64,000 bases of DNA from Pseudoflavitalea sp. G-6-1-2 (GTDB lineage: Bacteria; Bacteroidota; Bacteroidia; Chitinophagales; Chitinophagaceae), in NCBI RefSeq assembly GCF_012927185.1, contig NZ_JABBGB010000002.1, positions 1,364,001-1,428,000 of the forward strand. Direction: 5' to 3'. The first letter of the stretch is position 1. Each line of letters begins with the position of its first letter. A program made the translations under genes and the position numbers. Below the pieces are notes generated by a model, which saw only the letters and a program-made list of their open reading frames with translations, searched no databases and was not told the origin of the DNA. Below, piece by piece: positions 54,560 to 62,398 of the stretch.

Positions 54560-55246
54560 TTAGTCTACTCTTTGAATGTTGAGGGCTGCACCCTGTGCAT
54601 TATTCATCAGCACGGCAACACCAAGCAGACCAAACAGCTCCAGAGAGATGGTTGATCCTGCAGCAAGTGTTACGATGGCTTCCGCCTGATACGTGCTCAC
54701 AGACAATAAGGGATTGAATGTAAGCGGAATGCTTGGTGTGCCATTGATTGTAATACGGCTGCTCATCAGCAAGGCAGCAGTAGTGTTCACAATGTAGGAA
54801 ATACGATAGCGGCCGGCTTTTGATACAGTGAACACATCACTGGTTGCATTCGCTGTGATATCGGCCCCCAGGCTTTTGTAGTCTGGAAGCTCCACCTTGG
54901 TCCCACCAAGTAATACAGCAACAACAGCTCCGGTTGTACTGGAGGCAAAGCCTGCACCGGAACCTGTAAGATCATCACCGGTAGCCAGGCGAACCCAGGC
55001 ACCGGCAAGACGAAGCCAGTAGCCGGCATTTGCACCGGTCTGGTACACCAGCAGGCCATCTGCCGGCGTTGTAATAGCCAACCTCTGCCCACTCGTCATG
55101 CGAGGCGGCAATACACCTTTGGTGGTGGAGGTAACATCCAGTATAGCACTGGGATCAGGTGAAGTAGTTCCGATACCCACCTGGGCATTCAGATTGAGCA
55201 CTGTTACTGCGAACAATGCCACGAGGATGCATAGTTGTTTTTTCAT
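54560..55246 (-). CDS. Exported protein with BclA-like C-terminal head domain
   Basis: A 228-residue protein from ATG 55246 (MKKQLCILVALF; signal peptide to LNAQ). The N-terminal module VGIGTTSPDPSAILDVTSTT, then PPRMTSGQR, is common in Bacteroidota surface proteins. The C-terminal 130 residues (GFASSTTGAVVAVLLGGTKVEL, GRYRISYIVNTTAALLMSSR, LELFGLLG) closely resemble the C1q/TNF-like head domain of the Bacillus exosporium glycoprotein BclA. The collagen-like stalk of BclA is missing. It probably forms a trimeric surface head. Confidence 0.8.
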   Translation of the reverse strand: MKKQLCILVALFAVTVLNLNAQVGIGTTSPDPSAILDVTSTTKGVLPPRMTSGQRLAITTPADGLLVYQTGANAGYWLRLAGAWVRLATGDDLTGSGAGFASSTTGAVVAVLLGGTKVELPDYKSLGADITANATSDVFTVSKAGRYRISYIVNTTAALLMSSRITINGTPSIPLTFNPLLSVSTYQAEAIVTLAAGSTISLELFGLLGVAVLMNNAQGAALNIQRVD

Positions 55247-55610
55247 AGCAAATATCAATGGTTAAAAAAAACGACGTCAGTAGTTGTGTAAGAACTAACT
55301 GCTCAGGCATACGTGACATTTGCTACTTGTCAGATTGAACTCGTCTGGTGGGGGGAACTATTGAACGGCTGGAGAATTATCGCATGATGGTTGCCGTATC
55401 AACAGATATTAACGCGGCAAATATAAAGGGTATATTCGAATAACAATCGAAAATTATACTTCGGTCCTGCGATTCAGTTTGTTTTTGGAGATCATGAAAA
55501 CTTGCGAAGGATCAGTGTTCCATCAAACGGACTCGTTGAAGAAACACTGATCTTATGCGGGTATGATTATTAGAATGATATTAGAAAACGCGGAGTGATC
55601 GATGTGGTGA
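55247..55610. other. Intergenic region
   Basis: 364 bp without a convincing gene, between the BclA-like gene and the reductase, both on the minus strand. It contains the promoter at 55418-55446. The reductase's terminator, if any, is not obvious. Confidence 0.45.
55418..55446 (-). promoter_or_regulatory. Bacteroidota-type promoter for the BclA-like gene
   Basis: On the minus strand, TTG (55446-55444) and TATATTTG (55425-55418) are separated by 18 bp. This matches the Bacteroidota primary sigma consensus TTTG/TAnnTTTG apart from a shortened -33 box. It would give a leader of roughly 160 nt before the ATG at 55246. Confidence 0.6.
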
Positions 55611-56459
55611 TCAGAGATTGTCCGACGCAATCACAGACCAATCTTTATGTGCAAATCCTTTCGCCAGCCATTTATCCATTTCATCAGCAATGGCAGGTAT
55701 CACGGTGAGTGTTCTGTTGCCGCGCGCTGCTTCTTCTATCATCAGCCTCGCATCTTTGCGCGCCATCTGCAATTCCCATGAAGGATTATCGTAGTCGGCA
55801 GCCAGCAGTCGGTTAAGCCTCGCAGGCGCCATCGCACCGGGATTCCATTCTTTGAACAGATCCGTAATGCCCGATGATGCAATGCCCATCGATTTGGCTG
55901 TGGCCAGCATATCGGAGAAACCTCCGGTGAGTGTGAGCAGGAACATATTGCCCAGCAGTTTGATGCCTGCAGCCTGACCTGTTTTGTCGCCCAGATTCAG
56001 CACTTTGCCCGTCATAGGTTCAATCATCGGAAGCACATTGGCTGCAATGGAGGGAGAGCCTGAGATCAGCATCACGCCACTGCTTTCGAGTGCATTGGCC
56101 GGACCCATAAACACGGGTACATGCACGTAAGTAATATTTTTTGCAGCCCAGCTTTGTGTACGGTTAACGGCGCCTTCCACCGATGTAGTGGTATGATCGA
56201 TGATCACTGCACCTGCCTCCAATGCCGGTGCAGCCTGCGCCAGCACTGCATCTACAATGGCATCATCCGACAAAGTGATATGAATGCGTTTTACGCCACG
56301 CACTGCATCTTCGATATTTTCAAATGCTTTGGCGCCATCTGCTTCCAGCGCTTTCGCTTTTTCAAATGTGCGGTTCCACACCTGCACTTTCTCTCCGCGC
56401 TTCAGCAATGCTTTTGTAAAATTGGAACCCAATAGTCCCATTCCTATAAATGCGATCAT
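55611..56459 (-). CDS. NAD(P)-dependent beta-hydroxyacid dehydrogenase-like reductase
   Basis: A 282-residue protein. The N-terminal Rossmann motif is GMGLLG (about 6-11) and VWNRT (27-31) follows the second strand, where Arg suggests NADPH. The conserved catalytic lysine is in GIKLLGN (about 166). The fold is that of 3-hydroxyisobutyrate dehydrogenases and imine reductases. Substrate unknown. It is transcribed alone, divergent from the ParB-like gene 61 bp away. Confidence 0.87.
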   Translation of the reverse strand: MIAFIGMGLLGSNFTKALLKRGEKVQVWNRTFEKAKALEADGAKAFENIEDAVRGVKRIHITLSDDAIVDAVLAQAAPALEAGAVIIDHTTTSVEGAVNRTQSWAAKNITYVHVPVFMGPANALESSGVMLISGSPSIAANVLPMIEPMTGKVLNLGDKTGQAAGIKLLGNMFLLTLTGGFSDMLATAKSMGIASSGITDLFKEWNPGAMAPARLNRLLAADYDNPSWELQMARKDARLMIEEAARGNRTLTVIPAIADEMDKWLAKGFAHKDWSVIASDNL

Positions 56460-56520
56460 GATCTAAATGGTTTGTGTCAAATGTAGGAAGAATTGACGGA
56501 GTGTATTTTGCCTAACTTTA

Positions 56521-56898
56521 ATGCAAACAGAAAACATGAAAAAGAAACTTTGGTTTGCCGATCCACAGGATCACGATTATCCCGCTGCAAAAGATTATCT
56601 GGAACTGTTGTATCCTGTAAAGATTGCGGAAGAGCTGGTTAAGCAGCTGCAACAGCAACCCACTATCGAAAAGAAGGCCAAGGATATTCTGCGTGCAAGC
56701 GGACTGCCATTGCTTCCGAAAGATAATATCCATGTAAAACAGAATATTGCAAAAGTGAAAGCAGGTGGTAAACTGTCGCCGGTGCTGCTTGTGCGCGACA
56801 CCAGACTGGTGGTTGCCGACGGCTATCATCGGCTTTGCTCCATTTACTATCTTTCCGAAGATCTCACCATTCCATGCAGACTTGCAGGAAGAGATTGA
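56521..56898 (+). CDS. Small ParB-like protein
   Basis: A 125-residue protein. After a charged helical N-terminus (DYLELLYPVKIAEELVKQLQ), the segment LSPVLLVRDTRLVVADGYHRLCSIYYLSED resembles the ParB/sulfiredoxin core, with GYHRL in place of the usual GHHRxxA motif. No DNA-binding helix-turn-helix is attached. The alternative start is ATG 56536. The stop abuts the stop of the convergent DUF2147 gene. Role unknown; ParB-like domains bind or hydrolyse CTP, but that is not shown here. Confidence 0.65.
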   Translation: MQTENMKKKLWFADPQDHDYPAAKDYLELLYPVKIAEELVKQLQQQPTIEKKAKDILRASGLPLLPKDNIHVKQNIAKVKAGGKLSPVLLVRDTRLVVADGYHRLCSIYYLSEDLTIPCRLAGRD

Positions 56899-57336
56899 TT
56901 ATTTGGTAGCCCGCGTCCACACTGAAGTACGGCCGAACATCGGAAGCCCCACGTATCCTCTGATGTTGAGCATATTTCCATTCAGCGTCATTTTGCAGCT
57001 GTAGGTTTTGCCACTCTTGGGATCGTAGATCTTTCCATCCACGTAAGTGCCATCGTCGTACACGAAATTGGTGAGCAGAATCAGGTCTTTGAGTGGACGT
57101 GAGCGTTGGGATTCATCCGTATTCTTTACATCCTTGCGGGAGGTTTTGCCATCGGCTTCATACATCTTATCGGCCCAAACCAGTTTGCCGAAAAACTTGC
57201 TGCCCTGTTTGTACACTTCGATCTTTCCATCTTTTTCTTCACTGAGCCATTGACCGAGTATCTGATCGCCCTGCTGGCTGAATGCAGCCGCAGCAGTGAA
57301 AAACGAAAGCACGGTCAGAAGGAGAAACTGTTTCAT
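56899..57336 (-). CDS. DUF2147 family exported protein
   Basis: A 145-residue exported protein: signal peptide to AFSQQ (about 22), then ILGQWLSEEKDGKIEVYKQG, YDDGTYVDGKIYDPKSGKTYSCKM and RGYVGLPMFGRTSVWTR, the typical DUF2147 pattern of a small beta-barrel. It is probably periplasmic. Its stop abuts that of the ParB-like gene. No function is known for the family. Confidence 0.9.
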   Translation of the reverse strand: MKQFLLLTVLSFFTAAAAFSQQGDQILGQWLSEEKDGKIEVYKQGSKFFGKLVWADKMYEADGKTSRKDVKNTDESQRSRPLKDLILLTNFVYDDGTYVDGKIYDPKSGKTYSCKMTLNGNMLNIRGYVGLPMFGRTSVWTRATK

Positions 57337-57652
57337 ATTCGGATTATTTGATGTTGTAAGTTAGCGAATGATGACGGTCTGATTCATCGGTATTTTTGAT
57401 GGCCCGATCGACAGGTTCTATCTGCACACTACTTCATAATATGGTATTTCATACGCTTGATATACACAGAATTGATGCCTCGCATAAACATCTGCTCAAC
57501 GTTTAAGGTAAGCTGTTACCGGAAACACTCCCCATCCTGTATTAAGCTTTTGCATTAAACCCTACAGCTATTTTTTAGCTATATAGTGGTTAGGATTATT
57601 TACGAATTAAAAAGAAATTTAATTGGTAAACCGCATTATTCACATAAACTAT
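57337..57652. other. Divergent intergenic region before the peptide genes
   Basis: 316 bp holding the promoters for DUF2147 (minus) and the double-glycine peptides (plus). A run TTAAGCTTTTGC near 57543-57554 is close to, but not exactly, TAnnTTTG. A small AGCTA/TAGCT inverted repeat lies at 57567-57580. No further peptide gene is seen. Confidence 0.4.
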
Positions 57653-57904
57653 ATGGAAATGAAATGCGTTAATCAATTTACTCCTGTGACAACTGAAGAA
57701 ATGTCTGTCATTAATGGAGGCGGAACTGTTATACTGTTTCCCGGACTCGACGGCACAAGCTCAAGCACTGTCAACTACACTGGCTACATGGCCGCTGTAG
57801 GTGCAGCCTATGCAGCAATGTCTGCAGGTCATGCAACATTCATGGCCGTGAACGGAACCGGTATGGCAGCATTCCTTGCCGGACTGAGATTCCCTACTAA
57901 TTAA
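57653..57904 (+). CDS. Small peptide precursor with double-glycine leader
   Basis: An 83-residue precursor from ATG 57653. The leader MEMKCVNQFTPVTTEEMSVI ends in NGGG (21-24), a double-glycine processing site of the bacteriocin/ComC type. The mature part of about 59 residues is hydrophobic and rich in Gly/Ala, with small-xxx-small spacings (MAAVGAAYAAMSAGHATF, then GTGMAAFLAGL) like those of class IIb bacteriocins. A start at 57623 would add 10 residues but spoil the leader. A second such gene follows 37 bp later. The peptide is probably exported by a peptidase-containing ABC transporter elsewhere in the genome. Confidence 0.75.
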   Translation: MEMKCVNQFTPVTTEEMSVINGGGTVILFPGLDGTSSSTVNYTGYMAAVGAAYAAMSAGHATFMAVNGTGMAAFLAGLRFPTN

Positions 57905-57941
57905 TCACACCCGCTTTATTCACCACAATTAAACTATTCAT

Positions 57942-58235
57942 ATGCTCACTTCAACTCAATTTCTCGAACTGACGGAGAATGAAATCTTACTTACCAATGG
58001 TGGTGCTGTTGGCGATATCCTCGGACTGAATGGTCTGGGTACAGGCCTCGGCGCTGGTCTCGCTGCACTTGGCGGCGGTCTCGGTGTTGGCCTTGCAGGC
58101 CTCGGAACCGGACTCGGCGGTGGACTGCTGAACCTGGGCACAGGTCTTACGTTGGTAGGTGCTGGTCTCGGTATTGGTTTGGCCAATATCGGTATCGGCT
58201 TCAATCACTTCTTCAGTGGTATCAAACCAATTTAA
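57942..58235 (+). CDS. Double-glycine-leader peptide with Gly/Leu hendecad repeats
   Basis: A 97-residue precursor. The leader MLTSTQFLELTENEILLTNG ends with the GG at 20-21. The mature part (about 76 residues) has five consecutive 11-residue repeats at 32-86 of the pattern LGxGLGxGLxx, then a short aromatic and Pro-containing end (FNHFFSGIKPI). It has no charged residues between Asp25 and Lys95, so it should insert in membranes. It follows the first peptide by 37 bp and precedes a terminator, making a bicistronic unit. I know no named family. Confidence 0.8.
   Translation: MLTSTQFLELTENEILLTNGGAVGDILGLNGLGTGLGAGLAALGGGLGVGLAGLGTGLGGGLLNLGTGLTLVGAGLGIGLANIGIGFNHFFSGIKPI
58035..58199 (+). repeat. 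Five tandem 33-bp repeats encoding an 11-residue Gly/Leu unit
   Basis: Units begin at residues 32, 43, 54, 65 and 76 of the peptide at 57942-58235. Each starts LG and has Gly at positions 2 and 4; the first three follow LGxGLGxGLxx closely, the last two are degenerate. The codons differ among copies, so the repeat is old or maintained by selection on the protein. Confidence 0.85.
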
Positions 58236-58256
58236 TTGATCAAAAGATTGATAAGC

Positions 58257-58289
58257 AAGACGCTTCCAATTCGGAAGCGTCTTTTTTTA
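58257..58289 (+). terminator. Rho-independent terminator of the peptide operon
   Basis: An 11-bp stem (AAGACGCTTCC pairing with GGAAGCGTCTT) with a five-base loop and a T run. It separates the peptide genes from the NfeD/flotillin pair. Confidence 0.9.
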
Positions 58290-58415
58290 TTCTTTCACTG
58301 AAACTTTTCAGCTTCAGACACTACTAACAGTTAAACGCAGTGCTGTTTTCAGAAGATATGCCGAAAATCGCTATCTTCCGGCCCAGCCCGATCGTAAACC
58401 CCTAATACCTTGCAA

Positions 58416-58985
58416 ATGGAAATATTGCAAAGCCTCCCTCCCATGCTGAAACTGTTCTGGCTGGTAGCGATTCCCGTTAGTATCATTTTTCTCATCCAGA
58501 CAGTTATGACGTTCGCCGGTGCCGATGGCCACGACGGACTGAATGCAGACTTCGACAGTACCGGCAGCCATGATACCGATACGCCATTCGAACTCTTCTC
58601 TCTGCGTAACCTCATCAATTTTCTGCTTGGCTTCAGCTGGGCCGGCATTTCGCTGTACAGCAGCATTCAAAGTCCCACCTGGCTGGTAATTGCTGCGCTG
58701 GCCGTTGGTGTGCTGTTTGTATATGTTTTCTTTCTGGTGATCCGGCAGATTCAGAAACTCGCCGAGGACAACAGTTTCAACATAACGCAAACGCTCAATG
58801 CAACTGCAGAAGTGTACCTCACCATTCCCGGCAACATGAGCGGCAAAGGCAAAGTGATGGTAAGCGTGAAAGGCTCTACCCGTGAGCTCGAAGCCATGAC
58901 CGCCAGCGACAAGATCGCTTCCGGCTCTGTTGTGCGGATAGTGAAAATTGAAAATGGAAATATCCTTATCGTAGAAAAAATTTAA
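58416..58985 (+). CDS. NfeD/YqiJ-like membrane protein
   Basis: A 189-residue protein from ATG 58416 (TTG 58410 is less likely). Three hydrophobic segments are visible (LFWLVAIPVSIIFLIQTVMTF; LINFLLGFSWAGISLY; LVIAALAVGVLFVYVFFLV), followed by a cytosolic OB-fold-like beta domain (ATAEVYLTIPGNMSGKGKVMVSVKG, VVRIVKIENGNILIVE) typical of NfeD partners of flotillins. There is no protease domain. It sits 10 bp ahead of the flotillin gene and likely forms a membrane complex with it. Confidence 0.87.
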   Translation: MEILQSLPPMLKLFWLVAIPVSIIFLIQTVMTFAGADGHDGLNADFDSTGSHDTDTPFELFSLRNLINFLLGFSWAGISLYSSIQSPTWLVIAALAVGVLFVYVFFLVIRQIQKLAEDNSFNITQTLNATAEVYLTIPGNMSGKGKVMVSVKGSTRELEAMTASDKIASGSVVRIVKIENGNILIVEKI

Positions 58986-58995
58986 GCACCCCTAT

Positions 58996-60501
58996 ATGTT
59001 ATCCCCAATTATGATTATCGTAGTTGCATCCATTGTATTGTTTGTAACTATCATGGCATTGATATCGCGCTACAAGCGATGTCCGAGCGACAAAATATTA
59101 GTGATCTATGGCCGTACCGGCGGCAGTTCCGCAAAATGTATCCATGGTGGCGGCGCCTTCATCTGGCCCGTGATCCAGGATTATGCATTTCTCGATCTGA
59201 AGCCGTTGAGCATCGAAGCCAATCTCACCAATGCACTGAGCCGTCAGAATATCCGTGTGGATGTTCCCTGCCGGTTCACCATCGCCATCTCTACCGAAGC
59301 AGACAATATGAACACTGCGGCGGAAAGATTGCTGGGCCTCAATCCTGAGCAGATCCAGGAACTGGCGAAAGACATCCTCTTCGGACAACTGCGTCTGGTA
59401 ATCGCTACCATGACCATCGAAGAGATCAACTCCGACCGCGACAAATTCCTGGAGAACATTTCCAAGAACGTAGACAGTGAGCTGAAGAAGATCGGCCTCA
59501 AACTCATCAACGTAAACGTAACCGATATCAAAGACGAATCCGGTTACATCGCTGCACTCGGTAAAGAAGCGGCAGCCAAAGCCATCAACGAAGCCAAGAT
59601 CAGCGTAGCGGAGCAGGAGAAGATCGGTGAAACCGGTAAAGCGCTTGCAGATCGGGAGAAAGATACTCAGATCGCGGAAACGCACAGAGACAGGGATGTA
59701 AAGATCGCCATCACACAAAAGGACAAAGAGATCAGCATCGCCACTGCCGTAAAAGACGAAACTATCGGTAAGGCAGAAGCGCAGCGCGATACCCGCGTTA
59801 AGACAGCAGAAGCCAACGCCATCGCCATCCAGGGTGAGAACGAAGCAAAGATCTCTATCGCCAATTCAGAAGCATTGCGCAGAGAGAAGGAAGCCGAAGC
59901 GCTTCGCATTGCCATCTCTGCCGAGAAAGTGCAGCAGGCGAAAGCGATGGAAGCCTCTTACATTGCAGAACAAAAAGCAGAAGATGCGCGTGCCAACAGA
60001 GAGCGCGCCACACAGGTTGCCAACATTGTAGTACAGGCAGAGATTGCGAAGCAACGCGCCATCATCGAAGCACAGGCTGCGGCTGAAACCATTCGTGAAA
60101 ATGCGAAAGGTGAAGCAGATGCCATCTTCGCAAAGATGCAGGCCGAAGCAAATGGTCTCTACGAAATTCTTACCAAACAGGCTGAAGGTTACAAGCAGGT
60201 AGTATCTGCAGCCGGTGGCGATGCCAATAAAGCTTTCCAGTTATTGCTGATAGAAAAACTGCCTGAGCTGGTTCGCACACAGGTTGAAGCTGTGAAGAAT
60301 ATCAAGATCGACAAGATCACTGTCTGGGATTCCGGCAGCGGAAACGGAGAGAACGGAACTTCCACTTCCAACTTTGTATCCGGCATGATGAAAACCGTAC
60401 CACCATTGAACGATCTGTTCAATATGGCCGGCCTCAATCTTCCCAATTATCTCAAAGGCGAAGATCCGCAGCAGCCTGCGGTAACGGAAACCAAAGAGTA
60501 A
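58996..60501 (+). CDS. Flotillin-like SPFH protein (YqiK type)
   Basis: A 501-residue membrane scaffold protein. One N-terminal transmembrane helix (about 5-24, IMIIVVASIVLFVTIMALIS) is followed by the SPFH domain (about 28-200, CPSDKILVIYGRTGG; LINVNVTDIKDESGYI) and a long Ala/Glu/Lys coiled coil (about 195-390; repeats such as REKDTQIAETHRDRD). The C-terminus has a globular segment and a Pro/Gln tail. Flotillins organise lipid domains and stress responses of the inner membrane. Its partner is the NfeD-like gene upstream. Confidence 0.93.
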   Translation: MLSPIMIIVVASIVLFVTIMALISRYKRCPSDKILVIYGRTGGSSAKCIHGGGAFIWPVIQDYAFLDLKPLSIEANLTNALSRQNIRVDVPCRFTIAISTEADNMNTAAERLLGLNPEQIQELAKDILFGQLRLVIATMTIEEINSDRDKFLENISKNVDSELKKIGLKLINVNVTDIKDESGYIAALGKEAAAKAINEAKISVAEQEKIGETGKALADREKDTQIAETHRDRDVKIAITQKDKEISIATAVKDETIGKAEAQRDTRVKTAEANAIAIQGENEAKISIANSEALRREKEAEALRIAISAEKVQQAKAMEASYIAEQKAEDARANRERATQVANIVVQAEIAKQRAIIEAQAAAETIRENAKGEADAIFAKMQAEANGLYEILTKQAEGYKQVVSAAGGDANKAFQLLLIEKLPELVRTQVEAVKNIKIDKITVWDSGSGNGENGTSTSNFVSGMMKTVPPLNDLFNMAGLNLPNYLKGEDPQQPAVTETKE

Positions 60502-60521
60502 CGATGCATCATCCACATAAT

Positions 60522-60557
60522 AAAATCGGCCCAGGTATTACACCGGGGCCGATTTTT
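60522..60557. terminator. Bidirectional terminator
   Basis: An 11-bp stem (AAAATCGGCCC with GGGCCGATTTT) between the convergent flotillin and cytochrome genes, with T-rich tails on both strands. Confidence 0.85.
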
Positions 60558-60576
60558 ATTTCAGATCGATACATAT

Positions 60577-61167
60577 CTACTTTGGTTGATTGAGTACCGG
60601 TTGCGGCACCACATTCTTCACCGCTTTCACCGACATCAGATAAGCAAACATCGCCTTGATATCGTGATCGGATAATTTCGACAGGTTCTGCCATGGCATG
60701 GGTGGCATGATAGGACGCGCACCATCCAATCCCTTCGACTTTCCTTCGCGCATCGCTTTTACGAATTGTTCTTCCTTCCATCCTCCGATACCAGTTGAAT
60801 CGCTGGTTATATTCGATGCATAGGTTATTCCCCATGGGCCTGCAGTTGCTGTAAGATCGGGTCCCATCAGCACCCAGCCTTTATTCAGTGCTGCTGGTTC
60901 AACAGGAGGCAGCTGTCCTTTTTCCGGGAAGCCCGACAAACGTAATTCCGGAATGAGTTCAGGACCTTTCGGTCCCATCCGTTTGGGAGAATGACAATCG
61001 TCGCAACCGATCACCGATACCAGATACTCCCCTCTTCTGATGAGACTATCCTTGCTGATGGCAGTTGTTGCAGCCGCTGTTTCTTCTGTTTGTGCTGAAT
61101 TACAGCCGATGGCAATACCTGATATTACAGCTGCCAGAAGCAAACAAAAAAGAACTGATTTGCGCAT
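60577..61167 (-). CDS. c-type cytochrome lipoprotein
   Basis: A 196-residue protein from ATG 61167 (MRKSVLFCLLL). The lipobox AIGC gives acylated Cys22. A single heme site CDDCH lies at 55-59 after RRGEYLVSVIG, and a Met in IMPPMPWQ is a likely distal ligand. A C-terminal ALSxHDIKAMFAYL-type helix (SDHDIKAMFAYLMSV) is typical of class I cytochromes c. It probably transfers electrons in the periplasm, tethered to a membrane. No partner oxidase gene is nearby. Confidence 0.9.
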   Translation of the reverse strand: MRKSVLFCLLLAAVISGIAIGCNSAQTEETAAATTAISKDSLIRRGEYLVSVIGCDDCHSPKRMGPKGPELIPELRLSGFPEKGQLPPVEPAALNKGWVLMGPDLTATAGPWGITYASNITSDSTGIGGWKEEQFVKAMREGKSKGLDGARPIMPPMPWQNLSKLSDHDIKAMFAYLMSVKAVKNVVPQPVLNQPK

Positions 61168-61288
61168 GTAGTTAGGGTTTAAATTGAATAACAACTGCGA
61201 ATAAAGAACATTATCTGCTTTTATGCAACTGCAATTGTTTCAATCGCTGAAACTGCTGCATGAATCGCAGAAAACCCATACGGTAGCG

Positions 61289-62398
61289 TTACACGATATA
61301 AGTAACCCGGTGCGCTTCGGTGAGTGCCGGTACTTCCAGCTTATTGGCCAGTTTATCGATCACGTTAGCCGGCACCACTGCTTCTCTCGATTTGTTCTGC
61401 ATCATCAGCTGCGCAAAAGGAACTTCCAGATAAACTACATGCACTGCAGCTTTATAGGCCATGAACAATTCGATCAGCTGCGAACGCATTTGCCTGGTAG
61501 TGTTGGTGGCATTCCATACAAATGATTGCCTGCTGCGCAACAGCTCTTTTGCTTTTTCCTTTGCATGCTGAATCACTTTTCCATTACCGGTTTTATCGTC
61601 TGGTGCAATACGCATCTGCGTGCGGATATCATCCAGCGAAACAAGCGGAAGGTGTTTCAAGTGTTTCCGGATATAAGTGTCTTTGCCTGCTCCGGGGAGG
61701 CCGCTCATCATCACTACCTCCATTACAGGTTCATCGAAGGGCACGTAATCGGGATACTGTTCCTCCGAGTGCAGGTAATGCATGCGTGCATCATCAGAAG
61801 CAAAACTTCGCATGGCACCCCAGCATCCGTTCTCTTTGCAGAACTCTTCGAAGCAATCGATCCTGTACAGCATATCACCGGCATCAGCTGCCGTTCTTCC
61901 TTTCATGTCTGCGCGCGCCAGCAGTGCCAGCCAGCTGGTATTCACTTCCATGCTGGTTTGTATGGCCAGCTTCAGCGGATCTGGCCTTTCGAGCAACCAG
62001 AGCGGAAGGCTATGATGCTGTACCAGCGCCACTATCTGTTCGCGGATATGGAAAGGCGTTGGAGTATCCTTATATAAAATTCTTCTGCTTGTTTGTGCAC
62101 CCTTTCTTGCGTGCCCGCGCGAACTGATCCTTCCATCGGGCTCAAACACAGTGGTGCTGCGCTTTTCTACATCGTGCAGTAAAGCGGCGGCCCAGAGAAC
62201 TTCCTGCTCCTGTGGCGACATAGCCAGATAAGCAGGCTCCTGCTGCAAAGCATCCAATACCATTTGAGTATGGATGGCAACATTTCCTTCGGCATGGAAC
62301 ACAGGATCCTGCGGTGTTTCGCGCATGTCTGCTATCCATGGAAAATGCTTTTCGAGATGCTCCCATTGTTTGTTGTTACTGATGGTCCACATATACAC
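61289..62398 (-). CDS. HD-Pnk-like end-healing enzyme: HD phosphoesterase fused to polynucleotide kinase
   Basis: A 369-residue two-domain protein. The N-terminal HD domain has His43, His75-Asp76 (LLHDVEK), His96, His128-His129 and Asp164. The C-terminal P-loop kinase has GLPGAGKD at 233-240, SLDDIR at 254-259 and NATNTTRQMR at 296-305. The layout matches Runella slithyformis HD-Pnk, characterised as a 2',3'-phosphoesterase plus 5'-OH kinase that heals broken RNA ends. It overlaps the RNA ligase upstream by 23 bp, so translation is probably coupled. Confidence 0.88.
   Translation of the reverse strand: MYMWTISNNKQWEHLEKHFPWIADMRETPQDPVFHAEGNVAIHTQMVLDALQQEPAYLAMSPQEQEVLWAAALLHDVEKRSTTVFEPDGRISSRGHARKGAQTSRRILYKDTPTPFHIREQIVALVQHHSLPLWLLERPDPLKLAIQTSMEVNTSWLALLARADMKGRTAADAGDMLYRIDCFEEFCKENGCWGAMRSFASDDARMHYLHSEEQYPDYVPFDEPVMEVVMMSGLPGAGKDTYIRKHLKHLPLVSLDDIRTQMRIAPDDKTGNGKVIQHAKEKAKELLRSRQSFVWNATNTTRQMRSQLIELFMAYKAAVHVVYLEVPFAQLMMQNKSREAVVPANVIDKLANKLEVPALTEAHRVTYIV

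Noticed and set aside
57956-58204. Minus-strand Pro/Arg-rich open frame opposite the repeat peptide
   Set aside because: It mirrors the Gly/Leu repeat of the plus-strand gene and has no start context or leader.
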